DNA from: Nitrososphaerota archaeon
GTDB taxonomy: Archaea > Thermoproteota > Nitrososphaeria_A > Caldarchaeales > JAVZCJ01
Reading direction: 5' to 3'
Length of the DNA: 42,753 nt
NCBI GenBank assembly: GCA_038874475.1
Contig: JAVZCJ010000003.1
Span: 123,463-166,215, forward strand
Shown: piece after piece, positions 34,342 to 42,460 of the stretch
Position numbering within the stretch: the first letter of the stretch is position 1
Layout of the letters: each line of letters starts with the position of its first letter
Position numbers and translations under genes: made by a program
Notes under the pieces: model-generated
The model's database searches: none
What the model was told of the DNA's origin: nothing
Seen by the model: the letters and a program-made list of their open reading frames with translations, nothing else

Positions 34342-34737
34342 CATTTATTTCATGATGTAGATGATGTAGTTTCTTTTTTGAAAAAGGTATTGATAAAAAG
34401 CAGAAGAAATCAAAAATAGTTAGAGTCCAACAAATAATTAAAGAATATTGATTTTAGGTTCTAAAAATTAGGCAGTATTTAATATTGAACGATGAGAAAG
34501 ATAGAAGATCCTATTTTTAAAAGAAAAAATTTTAAGAAATGAAAATTTGGAATATCTTAAAGATAATTAAAGTTGTAGATATATCAATAAAAAGGCTTTT
34601 TAGCTCCAATCAATATAGATAGGTGAATAATAAGATTTGAAAAATAAACCAATATTAAGTTAAATAAACGAAAATAAACCAATATAAACTAAAGAATTAA
34701 AATAAAATTTATATTATCATAAATTTTTTATAAAATT
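34342..34737. other. Intergenic region with direct repeats and a leaderless promoter
   Basis: 396 nt without a supported gene. A 15-bp direct repeat AAAATAAACCAATAT occurs at 34641-34655 and 34671-34685, with a related AAATAAAC at 34662-34669. A TATA-like TTTATATT at 34708-34715 is centred about 26 nt before the ATG at 34738. That spacing puts the transcript start at or near the start codon. No ribosome-binding site is seen, so the next gene is probably leaderless. Confidence 0.5.
34641..34685 (+). repeat. 15-bp direct repeat upstream of the transglutaminase-like gene
   Basis: Two exact copies of AAAATAAACCAATAT start 30 bp apart (about three helical turns), with a partial AAATAAAC copy between. 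They lie 23-38 bp upstream of the TATA-like box, where an activator or repressor could bind. Purely positional evidence. Confidence 0.4.
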
Positions 34738-36024
34738 ATGAGTGAAAAGGTTTTTTCTGCAATATATATAGGGGGACATCCTAATTTTCAGAAAAAAGAA
34801 AATGTTAGAATATACTTAGCATCTGATGAAATAAAAATTGCTCCTCTTGCTATAAAAATTAAGTATAGCGATATTAAAGAAGTTGGAATAACTGAAATTG
34901 GTTTTGAAAAATTTCTTAAAATTAAATGTAGTATAAATTCATCAATTTATGAATTATACTTTAGCGATGTTTCAAATATAGATGAACTTAATAATGAATT
35001 GAAAAAATTACGTGAAAAACCATTAATAGAAGAAATTGAAAAGCCTAAGATTGAAATTGAAAAACTTAAAAAAGAGAACGAGACTTTGAAAAGCGCAATT
35101 ATTGCAATAAGTGCTATATTAATGGCAATTTTATTAGGTCTTTCCATTTTTATATTTCAACTTTCTATACAAAAAGGAGAGATAATTACCATAGAAAAAA
35201 CATCGATCTCTACTGTTGAGGTTATCCCATCTGACATCCAATATAAACTTGCTGAGTTACAGTCAAAGTATGATGAATTGCAGGCGAGATATGAGAATTT
35301 AGAAGAACAATATAATGAAGTAAAATCAAAGTATGATAAAGTTCTTCAGATGAAAGATATTTTAGGAGAAGTAAAGTATTATAGAGTGATTTATATGTTT
35401 ACCAAACCAGAAATCTTTGGAATAAAAATTCCTTTTCCCGTTCCTACAAATGATATACATTTAGAAATTTCTGCAAGAGAATATATAGAATACCGTTTAA
35501 AAAGTCATACTCCAGGAGTTTTATCAGAAAGAGAAGATACAGAAATACCTCAATATATAACATTAAATGATCCAACAATTAGATACATAGCAAATTGGAT
35601 TAAAAATACTTATGATTCTGATATGGATAGGATTAATGCAGTTTTAATGATTACTCATCAATTAAAATACATACAAACATACTATAGAAAATATCCTTTA
35701 GAAACACTAGTAGAGTTTTCAGGAGATTGTGACTGCATGACTGTTTTAGGTCTATCTATAATTAAGGCTATGGGATATGATTGTGTTGCTATTCCTTGTA
35801 TAGTAAAATCATCTCCGGATGATAAAGGTGGTGCACATATGATGGGGGCAGTTTATCTTACAAACATGCCTAAAGATAAACAATATATTGAAGTTGATGG
35901 GAAAAAATATTATTGGTGCGAATTTACTGGAGATTTATCTAAAGGCTGGACAGAATGTTTATTTGGAAGAACTGTTGGGGACATGGTTTGGTATGAGATA
36001 TCCTTTAGAGTAATAAAGATCTAA
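34738..36024 (+). CDS. Membrane-anchored transglutaminase-like protein
   Basis: 428 residues. Residues 1-90 form a beta-rich domain resembling PH/GRAM-type folds (VRIYLASDEIKIAPLAIKIKYSDIKEV). A short helical linker, one membrane helix (118-143) and a coiled coil (about 166-205) follow. A transglutaminase-like cysteine-protease domain (about 255-428) shows SGDCDCMTVLGLSIIKAMGYDC (candidate nucleophile C331), GGAHMMGAVYL (H367) and YYWCEFTG (E395 at the usual Asp position). The N-terminus is probably cytosolic and the catalytic domain outside. No ribosome-binding site; probably leaderless. Function unknown; peptide or protein processing is inferred. Confidence 0.75.
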   Translation: MSEKVFSAIYIGGHPNFQKKENVRIYLASDEIKIAPLAIKIKYSDIKEVGITEIGFEKFLKIKCSINSSIYELYFSDVSNIDELNNELKKLREKPLIEEIEKPKIEIEKLKKENETLKSAIIAISAILMAILLGLSIFIFQLSIQKGEIITIEKTSISTVEVIPSDIQYKLAELQSKYDELQARYENLEEQYNEVKSKYDKVLQMKDILGEVKYYRVIYMFTKPEIFGIKIPFPVPTNDIHLEISAREYIEYRLKSHTPGVLSEREDTEIPQYITLNDPTIRYIANWIKNTYDSDMDRINAVLMITHQLKYIQTYYRKYPLETLVEFSGDCDCMTVLGLSIIKAMGYDCVAIPCIVKSSPDDKGGAHMMGAVYLTNMPKDKQYIEVDGKKYYWCEFTGDLSKGWTECLFGRTVGDMVWYEISFRVIKI

Positions 36025-36207
36025 AATAAAAAAATTAAAGGTAGAAAATTAGCTTACTATTCATAGAGATGAGAAATATTTAATGGTAAAAAATTTAGAT
36101 TAATATGACGAATAATTTATATTAGTTTTTTAAAAAATAATAAAAATCTTCAGTTATCTTGCAAATTTTCTATAAATATTTTTATAAAAGTAGAGGCTGA
36201 GGCTGTG

Positions 36208-36309
36208 ATGGTTTCTAGAAACTTAAATTATAGGGATGAACGAGGCGAACCAATTTATTGGGTTAGTTGGGTTTGGAAAATTTCATGGAGACCATATAAA
36301 GAGGGATAA
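36208..36309 (+). CDS. Possible 33-residue Trp-rich ORF
   Basis: ATG 36208 to TAA 36307-36309 encodes 33 residues with five Trp, including EPIYWVSWVWKISWRP. GAGGCTGAGGCTG lies upstream, and the stop falls 4 nt before the ATG of the PaREP1 gene, which would suit a leader or small operon partner. The region also reads openly in the PaREP1 frame. No family recognised. Confidence 0.35.
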   Translation: MVSRNLNYRDERGEPIYWVSWVWKISWRPYKEG

Positions 36310-36313
36310 AAAT

Positions 36314-36997
36314 ATGTCAAGTTCTCAATTTTATTTAGATTCTCAATTTTATAGAGAAGAAAAGATAGAATCACCGAATCTTGCTTATTTAGAAGAAAAA
36401 AGGAAAGAGGAAGAAAAGGGAAGCACTTTAAAAGGAACTAGATTATTTACAATTAACTCTTTAAAGAAAGAAGAGACAGAAGAAGGGCCTTCAATTATTG
36501 AATTTAAATTAATTGATGAAATTGAAGATAATTTACGTAAAAAGCTAAAAAATGGAATCAAGTTAACAGAAAATGATAGATTAAATATAGAGGAAATGGC
36601 TGAAATCTCGGGATGGAGTAAAGATGATATTATGAATGATTTAAAGAAAATTTCAAAAGATTATCAAGAATATTTATCTCTTTTCAAGAAATATTACAAT
36701 GAAGCTGAAAGCCTTAAAGATAAGGACAGTAGGCAATCATCCGAAAAACTTTGGGGGGCAATTACAGCCTTAATGAAAGCTTATGCAATTAAATCTGGTG
36801 TTATTATTTCACAATGGAGTAGGAGTAAACTAGATAAGTTTGTAGAGAATAATATACCAAGAGAATGGAAAAAAGATTTCTATAACCTTTTAAGTAAAGG
36901 AGATAAGCTCCATAAACATTTCTATGAGGGACACATGACATCTGAGCATTTTAACATGGTTTTTAATGAATGTAAAGAACTAATAAAAAAATTTTGA
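36314..36997 (+). CDS. PaREP1 family protein
   Basis: About 227 residues from ATG 36314, which has GAGGGATAAAA upstream; an ATG at 36236 would add 26 residues overlapping the small Trp-rich ORF. The N-terminal 120 residues are charged and helical. The C-terminal part matches PaREP1 (PF05942): YYNEAESLKDKDSRQSSEKLWGAITALMKAYAI, KFVENNIPREWKKDFYNLLSKGDKLHKHFYEG. This family, expanded in crenarchaea, has a HEPN-like four-helix fold. A canonical HEPN RNase motif (RxxxxH) is not obvious, so nuclease activity is unsupported. Confidence 0.75.
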   Translation: MSSSQFYLDSQFYREEKIESPNLAYLEEKRKEEEKGSTLKGTRLFTINSLKKEETEEGPSIIEFKLIDEIEDNLRKKLKNGIKLTENDRLNIEEMAEISGWSKDDIMNDLKKISKDYQEYLSLFKKYYNEAESLKDKDSRQSSEKLWGAITALMKAYAIKSGVIISQWSRSKLDKFVENNIPREWKKDFYNLLSKGDKLHKHFYEGHMTSEHFNMVFNECKELIKKF

Positions 36998-37168
36998 AGT
37001 CTGGATTGATATTTTTAAAAGAGGAAAAACACAATCTTTTAGATAGAATAGTATTTTAAGAAAGATAAAAAACTTTAAAGAAGGATGTCTTAATTCTTTA
37101 TATGATAAATTAAAAGGACACCTTTATAGCTTCTTTCATAGAATTTAGTTCAAACTTAGTTAAATCTT

Positions 37169-38136
37169 TCAACGAAACTCGGGTTCAAGTCCTGTAAACC
37201 ATTGGCTTTCCATAATTATCTTTACTTGTTCATCAAGTTCCCTTTTATTCTTAAAAATTCGATCTACTAATTTGACAGAATCTTCTTTTATCTCGTTTAG
37301 AAATATTTCAAAATGTTCCTTTTTTATAACGTTAATTAGCATATTTTCAAAATAGTGTTTGGTATGACATTTTCCTTCTAGCAAGATTTCATCCTCTTCT
37401 TTTACATTACCATCACACCATGAATAAAGCCTTCCGTCAAAAATTAGAATCGGAAAAAAATATTAATCTGAAAGGCCCCTTTTTCGTTTTTCCTCTTCAT
37501 TAAACAAGCCCCAGCATGAATCCCGCTGGATGCCAAGATCAGATCATATTTAGTGGCTTTGATGAGTGTGTTTATAGCCTCAAAAATTTCAGAAGTATGA
37601 CCTTTGCTCCTGTTCTTTCTAAGTTTAATTTCTTTGTAGGTCACAGCCTTCTTTTGTTTAACAAGACATCTGTAAATCTTGGGCGTAATTATCTTAAGTT
37701 CTGAAAGAAACTTCATACTTCTTGCTATTTCTGGGGTAACTAGTGCTTCTGCCTCTCTAATTAAACTCGGGTCTATATTTAAGAATTGAGTCTCGAAGAG
37801 TGCCGGAAGGCGTTTCCTATACACAAATTCTTCCTTAAGTAAGCTTTGTCTTTTCACAACAGTTAAAAAATCAAGAGATTGTATGTTAGTTACTCGCCTA
37901 ATTTCTTCTCTATTTCGAGCTCGAGAAAAAAATACCCAAGCAAATTCCTCACTTTTCTTACATTCAATTATCAAGGCTACAGTTAATCGAAACGGCTTAA
38001 TAGATTTTCCATTAGATCCTTCATTTAGAGACTTGTATGCTTTTTATGTCGATCTCTCTCCATTTTTCTTCATCTCTAAAGGAAAACCTGTTTTTTCGAT
38101 TTCCTTTCTAATAAACTCAACTTCTTTTTTCTTCAT
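37169..38136 (-). pseudogene. Decayed PD-(D/E)XK nuclease gene
   Basis: Pieces of one protein occur in successive frames: MKKKEVEFIRKEIEKTGFPLEM (from ATG 38136), then REIDIK (candidate catalytic Asp), then AYKSLNEGSNGKSIKPFRLTV leading into ALIIECKKSEEFAWVFFSR (ExK). That frame runs to a stop at 37444. The remaining tail, IFDGRLYSWCDGN onward to 37169, needs a -1 shift at a T7 tract (minus strand, about 37457-37463). An N-terminal stretch also looks deleted between FPLE and REIDI. Three shifts plus a deletion mark it as a pseudogene, although the nuclease signature is still readable. Confidence 0.6.
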
Positions 38137-38273
38137 TTTTTCATCTAATTTATCTTCAAGGTTAGTAAGTAGTTTGTGAAACTTCTATTTTCTTAATTAT
38201 GATGCTAATTACTACAGCAAGTTTGGGAGTTTATTATCGTTTTACTATCTTATTGGCTCTGCAAAAACATAAT

Positions 38274-39074
38274 TCATACAACGGTTTCTCCTCTTGATAA
38301 TCTACTTATTTCCTCAGGCTTTAAGGCAAATATATTGGTCCCCCTTCTTATATAGTATCTCCTGTCTTTTGTATATTGGTAGATGGTTTTTCTGTCCCAT
38401 GGAGGAATAATAATCATTATGACCCTTGAACCCATGACATTTCTATCCTTAATATAAACAGTTGGTTGCGGAGATATTGTATTTCGAATCGAATTTTGTA
38501 TTTTCTGATCAAAATCTTGCCTTCTTACATCGCTACCGACAATCGACCCATCGTCATCGATTCCATAAAAGATTATACCTCCATTTTTAGTATGTAAGAA
38601 ACCAGCGATCTCTTTTGTTATTTTATCCACATCAATTCCTGGAGCTTTGAATTCGTACATCTGATCTTCACCATTTCTACATATGTCCAGAATTTCTCTT
38701 TCAGAGGGCACGTGTATAGTAGGAGGTTTAGGGCCTTTTACTCGTATCTTAGAAGTTTTCTTTATGAGTAAATCAGTTCGGGCAACATCTTCAAAATAGG
38801 AAAGAGGAATATGTTTTATCAATGGATTTTTCTCATAAACACGGGTACCCTCCTTTAAGATTAGATTTCCTTTTGAGTCTTTTTTCTCTCTCACGAGTTC
38901 CATATCTCTAAGCTTTTCTATGTCATGTAGAACTGAGGAAAGAGACCTGCACATCTTTCTTGCGATCTCTTTATTTGATCTCTTACCATTTACCAGCTTA
39001 AAGACTTCTAACCTCTCAGGAGCACCAGAGAAAATTAACCTTCCTCTTGATATAAGCTCTTGGACATTAACCAT
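38274..39074 (-). CDS. Winged-helix plus AlbA_2/Schlafen-type domain protein
   Basis: 266 residues. Residues 17-75 form a winged helix (APERLEVFKLVNGKRSNKEIARKMCRSLSSV). Residues about 125-245 form an AlbA_2 (Schlafen AAA_4-type) domain: DQMYEFKAPGIDVDKITKEIAGFLHTKNGGIIFYGIDDDGSIVG, then VIMIIIPPWDRKTIY and YYIRRGTNIFALKPEEI. The ExK in YEFK and the GGIIFYGI strand are hallmarks. AlbA_2 proteins act as regulators or nucleases in several defence settings. It is the last gene of a three-gene operon whose other members carry the same winged-helix module, 12 nt upstream. Confidence 0.8.
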   Translation of the reverse strand: MVNVQELISRGRLIFSGAPERLEVFKLVNGKRSNKEIARKMCRSLSSVLHDIEKLRDMELVREKKDSKGNLILKEGTRVYEKNPLIKHIPLSYFEDVARTDLLIKKTSKIRVKGPKPPTIHVPSEREILDICRNGEDQMYEFKAPGIDVDKITKEIAGFLHTKNGGIIFYGIDDDGSIVGSDVRRQDFDQKIQNSIRNTISPQPTVYIKDRNVMGSRVIMIIIPPWDRKTIYQYTKDRRYYIRRGTNIFALKPEEISRLSRGETVV

Positions 39075-39086
39075 TAAGTTTTCGCC

Positions 39087-39512
39087 TTAAATAGGAAATA
39101 TTTTCTTGTAAAATTTTCCCCCAGGTTTCTCTATTTCATAAATTATTCTATTCTCTTCCCATTCTGCAAGTATTGGTGATAAAGTTCCAGGAGTTACTCC
39201 AATAATTTTAGCAATTTGAGACAATGTATGTTTACCATCACAGGCATTATAACCTTTAATGTAGTTATCAGGATTCTGCTTTTTAGCGGTTACTATTTCA
39301 CGAACCTTATCTGGAGTGAATGCAATTCTTCCAAGTAAGGATATGATAATTTCATTTTGTTTAATTAACTTTTTAATGTCTTCGTCGCACATTTCTCTTC
39401 TCATGTTTTTTCCTTTATTTGCTTCCTTTTTCTCTTTGATCATTTGATAAATTCGTCTAGGATTTTTACTTATTATCTCGTGCGATGTTTTCATTATTTC
39501 TTTACGAATCAT
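39087..39512 (-). CDS. Winged-helix regulator with CDGKHT motif (long form)
   Basis: 141 residues. A charged helical N-terminus (1-80) is followed by a winged helix (about 84-141): IKGYNACDGKHTLSQIAKIIGVTPGTLSPILAEWEENRIIYEIEKPGGKFYKKIFPI. CDGKHT (91-96) recurs in the upstream gene. The last strands form the wing. It overlaps the upstream gene by 4 nt (translational coupling) and precedes the AlbA_2 gene by 12 nt. It is probably a DNA-binding regulator; ligand unknown. Confidence 0.75.
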   Translation of the reverse strand: MIRKEIMKTSHEIISKNPRRIYQMIKEKKEANKGKNMRREMCDEDIKKLIKQNEIIISLLGRIAFTPDKVREIVTAKKQNPDNYIKGYNACDGKHTLSQIAKIIGVTPGTLSPILAEWEENRIIYEIEKPGGKFYKKIFPI

Positions 39513-39817
39513 ACCACCTTCACATAAAAGATTTTATTTCCTTTCCTCTCAGATTTTATTAAACCACCATTTTCTAGCTCCTTTAAATATCGGCTAATCA
39601 AGGGTTGAGGTTTTGCTAGCTCCTTTGAAATCTCTAATACTGTATGCTTTCCATCACAAAGATCATATACTTTAGCTCTAAGATCAGAAGCGAGTAATCT
39701 ACTTTTCGACATTTCAATCATACTCTTTTGTCCTAATCTTAATAGCGAAATGATGTCGCTCAATTTAGAGGATATTTCTTCAAGTACTTCTATTATCTCT
39801 TTTTTATTTTTTGGCAT
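39509..39817 (-). CDS. ArsR-like winged-helix regulator with CDGKHT motif (short form)
   Basis: 102 residues. A helical N-terminal arm (1-35) precedes a winged helix: LRAKVYDLCDGKHTVLEISKELAKPQPLISRYLKELENGGLIKSERKGNKIFYVKVV, with CDGKHT at 54-59. It resembles archaeal ArsR/MarR-like repressors. It is the first gene of the operon and lies 12 nt from a cluster of inverted and direct half-sites overlapping the promoter, so autoregulation is likely. Confidence 0.8.
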   Translation of the reverse strand: MPKNKKEIIEVLEEISSKLSDIISLLRLGQKSMIEMSKSRLLASDLRAKVYDLCDGKHTVLEISKELAKPQPLISRYLKELENGGLIKSERKGNKIFYVKVV

Positions 39818-39828
39818 CCAGACACCTT

Positions 39829-39857
39829 TATAAGTAATATAACTTATATAACTTATA
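39829..39857. promoter_or_regulatory. Candidate operator with three half-sites
   Basis: TATAAGT (39829-39835) is an inverted copy of ACTTATA (39842-39848), which is repeated directly at 39851-39857. The cluster starts 12 nt upstream of the first winged-helix gene and includes the TATA-like sequence, so a bound regulator would block transcription. The half-site content is AT-only apart from one G/C, which limits certainty. Confidence 0.45.
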
Positions 39858-40198
39858 TTTAAGTTTTAATGACTATTAAATTTTTAAATCCCTTTCAATT
39901 CTTCCGAATTTCTTAATCCATTAAATAAGTTTCAAGTTTTACCATTTTTCAAAGGAAGAGCATTTTTTTCTAATAGTAGTAGTTTTAAAGCCTCGAAGTA
40001 AATAAACATTAAGCAAGATATTTTCTCTTTAATCATTAAAGTGCTTATAACATTTATATCACTTAACTTAAAAAATGATATAGATTTCCGTGAAATTATT
40101 TCATTTATGGGAAGATTTCTAAAAAATATAATAAGAAGAAATAAAAATAGGTTTAACAAATTACAAATAGGAAAGAAAGGTATGTGAGGTATAAAAAT
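39858..40198. other. Intergenic region, ambiguous reading frames
   Basis: 341 nt between divergent genes. A 97-codon minus-strand frame and an interrupted plus-strand frame (ending about 40186) overlap here. Neither shows a recognised domain, a good ribosome-binding site or convincing codon pattern. It holds the promoters of the winged-helix operon and of the small HTH gene. Confidence 0.4.
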
Positions 40199-40375
40199 AT
40201 GAAAAAAGAGAGAATTAATTATCAAAAAGACGTTAGAGATCTTCTAATTATCCTCCTTCTGGCATGTGGTATAGAAGCAAAGACTATTGCCAAGGTTTTA
40301 GGTGTAGTTCCGAGCGCGATTACAAACAGGTTTCCAGTAACAGAAATTCAAAGCCAAAGCAAGTTAATTAAGTAA
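40199..40375 (+). CDS. Small helix-turn-helix protein
   Basis: 58 residues from ATG 40199, chosen because GTGAGGTATAAA precedes it; an ATG at 40184 gives five more. The core VRDLLIILLLACGIEAKTIAKVLGVVPSAITNRFP is a helix-turn-helix of the sigma/resolvase type, ending soon after the recognition helix. It may be a free-standing small DNA-binding protein or a truncated regulator. It lies at the outer edge of the accessory island. Confidence 0.55.
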   Translation: MKKERINYQKDVRDLLIILLLACGIEAKTIAKVLGVVPSAITNRFPVTEIQSQSKLIK

Positions 40376-40879
40376 AAGCTTGGTGTGTAATTTATCGAGA
40401 AAAAATCTATCCCAAAGACCCATCCTAAATGAGAAAAGTTGAAGTTTCTTCACAACCTCTTCTAAATCTTCTTTTATAAAGGAAAGAGTCTTTAAATGAG
40501 TAAAAGAAGGTAAAAGTAAATGAAAAATTGAAATTAAGCTAAAGAGGCTCTATCCATATTTCATTTAGATCTTTAGCCTTTTTTGAGATATATTAAAGCA
40601 TCTTTAATAATATTCTTTAATTCTGCATCAAATTTTATTTTGTTTTCAATATAAAGATCATAAAGAATTTCTTCAATAATATTTTTATCTAAAATTAAAG
40701 GTGCTTAATAATCATTTTATAATTTTAAAAAGAAAGAAAATGAAGAGTCTTAATTATTTAATAAGAATAAATCATAATGTTTTTTATAATTTTAAAAATT
40801 TCTTAATAAATTTCTTATTTTTTTCTATAAATTTATATATCTTTTTACATAATTTATTAATGAAAAAAGAGGGACTTAT
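40376..40879. other. Intergenic region with a minus-strand coding remnant
   Basis: 504 nt. On the minus strand 40704-40573 is open without a start codon and reads APLILDKNIIEEILYDLY then FDAELKNIIKDALIYLKKG. This is a plausible C-terminal helical fragment of an unidentified protein. The rest is AT-rich. A 61-codon plus-strand frame (40701-40886) has low-complexity F/N/L content and is probably not a gene. Confidence 0.35.
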
Positions 40880-41965
40880 TTGTTAAAATACATTGGAATC
40901 CCTTCTTTATTTATAATTTTATTATTATTTTTTCCTATTTCTTTTTATTTCAATATTATTTCAATAAAATTTAATGAAAATGATTCTTTAACTATTGAAG
41001 TAGGAAACATTACAGTATATAAAGATGTAGATGATGATAAATGGTATGCATCTATTGATAATCTTTTCATAAAAAATGAACATTATTATGTAATAGAAGA
41101 AATTGATTGGGGAGAAATTTATAGGAATGGAAATATTTTCTATGTAAATATTCAAATAAAGAAATATAGAAATAAAACTCTAAATGAAGATGTTTTTGGA
41201 TATTGCAATACTTATGAAATAGGATTTTTAGAAGATGGAAATTATACTTTTATGGTATATATAAATGGAGAATTATATCCGGAAATTAAAAATTTTATTG
41301 TTGAAAATGAAATTGGACTTAGTTTCTTAGCATATCCATATATAGAATGGAATGGAAAAGAATGGATTGCAAGAATTGTATTACATTCAAACATGGGTCC
41401 TAAAGGGGTTCATTGGGGAAATATTGAAAGAACAAAAGAAGGATTTGAAATTAATATTAAAATAGATGAATGGACTGGTACTCCACAAAAACATACTTCT
41501 ATATATGGAGAATATGATTACATTTTAGGAATATTACCAGAAGGAGAATATTGGCTATGTATTTATGTGAATGATGATCTTCATACTTATGTTCCATTTG
41601 AAATAAAAAGAGTTTTTACTACTTATATTCCATTTACATATACAACAATTGAAACATATACTTATGAATATCCTACTGAAACAATAATTATTACTGAAAC
41701 TAGAACATTTTCATCTAAATTAATAACTACAACAATAAATGTAAAAGAAACATCTAAAACAACCATATTAGAAACAAAAACAATTCAAAAATCTGAAGTA
41801 ACATCAACTATGCCTGCTTTCCCTAAAACATCTTCTATTCAAACATTTAAAGAAACAAAGAAAGAAGGAATAGAATCATGGATTGTACCATCAACTTTAT
41901 TCATTATTGTTATTTTAATTACTTTCTTACTATATTACATTCTTTTTAAAAGGAGAGAAATATGA
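40880..41965 (+). CDS. Exported two-repeat beta protein with Thr-rich stalk and C-terminal anchor
   Basis: 361 residues from a TTG at 40880 with AGAGGGA upstream. Signal-like hydrophobic N-terminus (about 8-31). Two homologous beta domains follow: about 33-147 with IDWGEIYRNGNIFYVNIQI and LEDGNYTFMVYINGEL, and about 150-252 with VHWGNIERTKEGFEINIKI and LPEGEYWLCIYVNDDL. A Thr/Ser-rich stalk (about 255-325) leads to a C-terminal membrane helix (about 333-356) with a KRRE stop-transfer. It is a cell-surface protein of unknown role. Its stop overlaps the pilin-like gene by 4 nt. Confidence 0.72.
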   Translation: MLKYIGIPSLFIILLLFFPISFYFNIISIKFNENDSLTIEVGNITVYKDVDDDKWYASIDNLFIKNEHYYVIEEIDWGEIYRNGNIFYVNIQIKKYRNKTLNEDVFGYCNTYEIGFLEDGNYTFMVYINGELYPEIKNFIVENEIGLSFLAYPYIEWNGKEWIARIVLHSNMGPKGVHWGNIERTKEGFEINIKIDEWTGTPQKHTSIYGEYDYILGILPEGEYWLCIYVNDDLHTYVPFEIKRVFTTYIPFTYTTIETYTYEYPTETIIITETRTFSSKLITTTINVKETSKTTILETKTIQKSEVTSTMPAFPKTSSIQTFKETKKEGIESWIVPSTLFIIVILITFLLYYILFKRREI

Positions 41966-42450
41966 AATTAAAAAATAAAAAAGGAATAAGTATAGTAGTT
42001 TCTACAGCAATTTTAGTTTCTTTATGCTTGATTATTGTAATCGCAGTAGTGATGTGGCATTCTGGTATTGTTGGAACATTAACAAATATAGAAAGAGTTG
42101 AAATTGTAAGAGCTAGTTGTGAGAAAGGAATCGAAGATTATGTTTTCATAGCAATAGATATAAAAAATAGTGGAGAGAGAACTGTAAGAGTATGTCAAGT
42201 ATCAATAAATGGAAAGCCATTTAAAGAATTCGCTCCTGGAACAAAAGTTGTTCTAGCAAATGTTCAAGGAAAATACTTAGATCCAAATGATGAGAAAACA
42301 TTTGAACCAATCGAACCTGGAGAAATTGGATTAGTTGGAATAGGAATCCCATTAAATGCAATTTCAATTGGACAAAAAATTCACATAAAAATACATACAA
42401 TTAGTGGAGGAGAATATCCAGTAACAATAATGATAGACATTAAAAAATGA
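41962..42450 (+). CDS. Archaeal type IV pilin-like protein
   Basis: 162 residues. The class III signal peptide is clear: basic NKKG, then a hydrophobic helix ISIVVSTAILVSLCLIIVIAVVMW, with prepilin-peptidase cleavage expected after Gly8. The remaining 125 residues form a beta-rich domain (EIVRASCEKGIEDYVFIAIDIKNSGERTVRV). It starts inside the preceding gene's stop (ATGA) and is followed 10 nt later by another exported protein gene, so it belongs to a surface-structure operon. No pilus ATPase or platform gene is in the window. Confidence 0.82.
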   Translation: MKLKNKKGISIVVSTAILVSLCLIIVIAVVMWHSGIVGTLTNIERVEIVRASCEKGIEDYVFIAIDIKNSGERTVRVCQVSINGKPFKEFAPGTKVVLANVQGKYLDPNDEKTFEPIEPGEIGLVGIGIPLNAISIGQKIHIKIHTISGGEYPVTIMIDIKK

Positions 42451-42460
42451 GGTATAAAAA

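Noticed and set aside
37457-37463. Programmed -1 frameshift at a T7 tract in the minus-strand nuclease
   Set aside because: The same gene has at least two further shifts and a deletion upstream, so decay explains it better.
39932-40225. 97-codon minus-strand ORF in the spacer between the winged-helix operon and the HTH gene
   Set aside because: No recognisable domain or convincing start, and an interrupted plus-strand frame competes; treated as spacer.
40701-40886. 61-codon plus-strand ORF before the surface-protein gene
   Set aside because: Low-complexity N/F/L/I content and no ribosome-binding site; the exported protein's TTG start with AGAGGGA overlaps its end.
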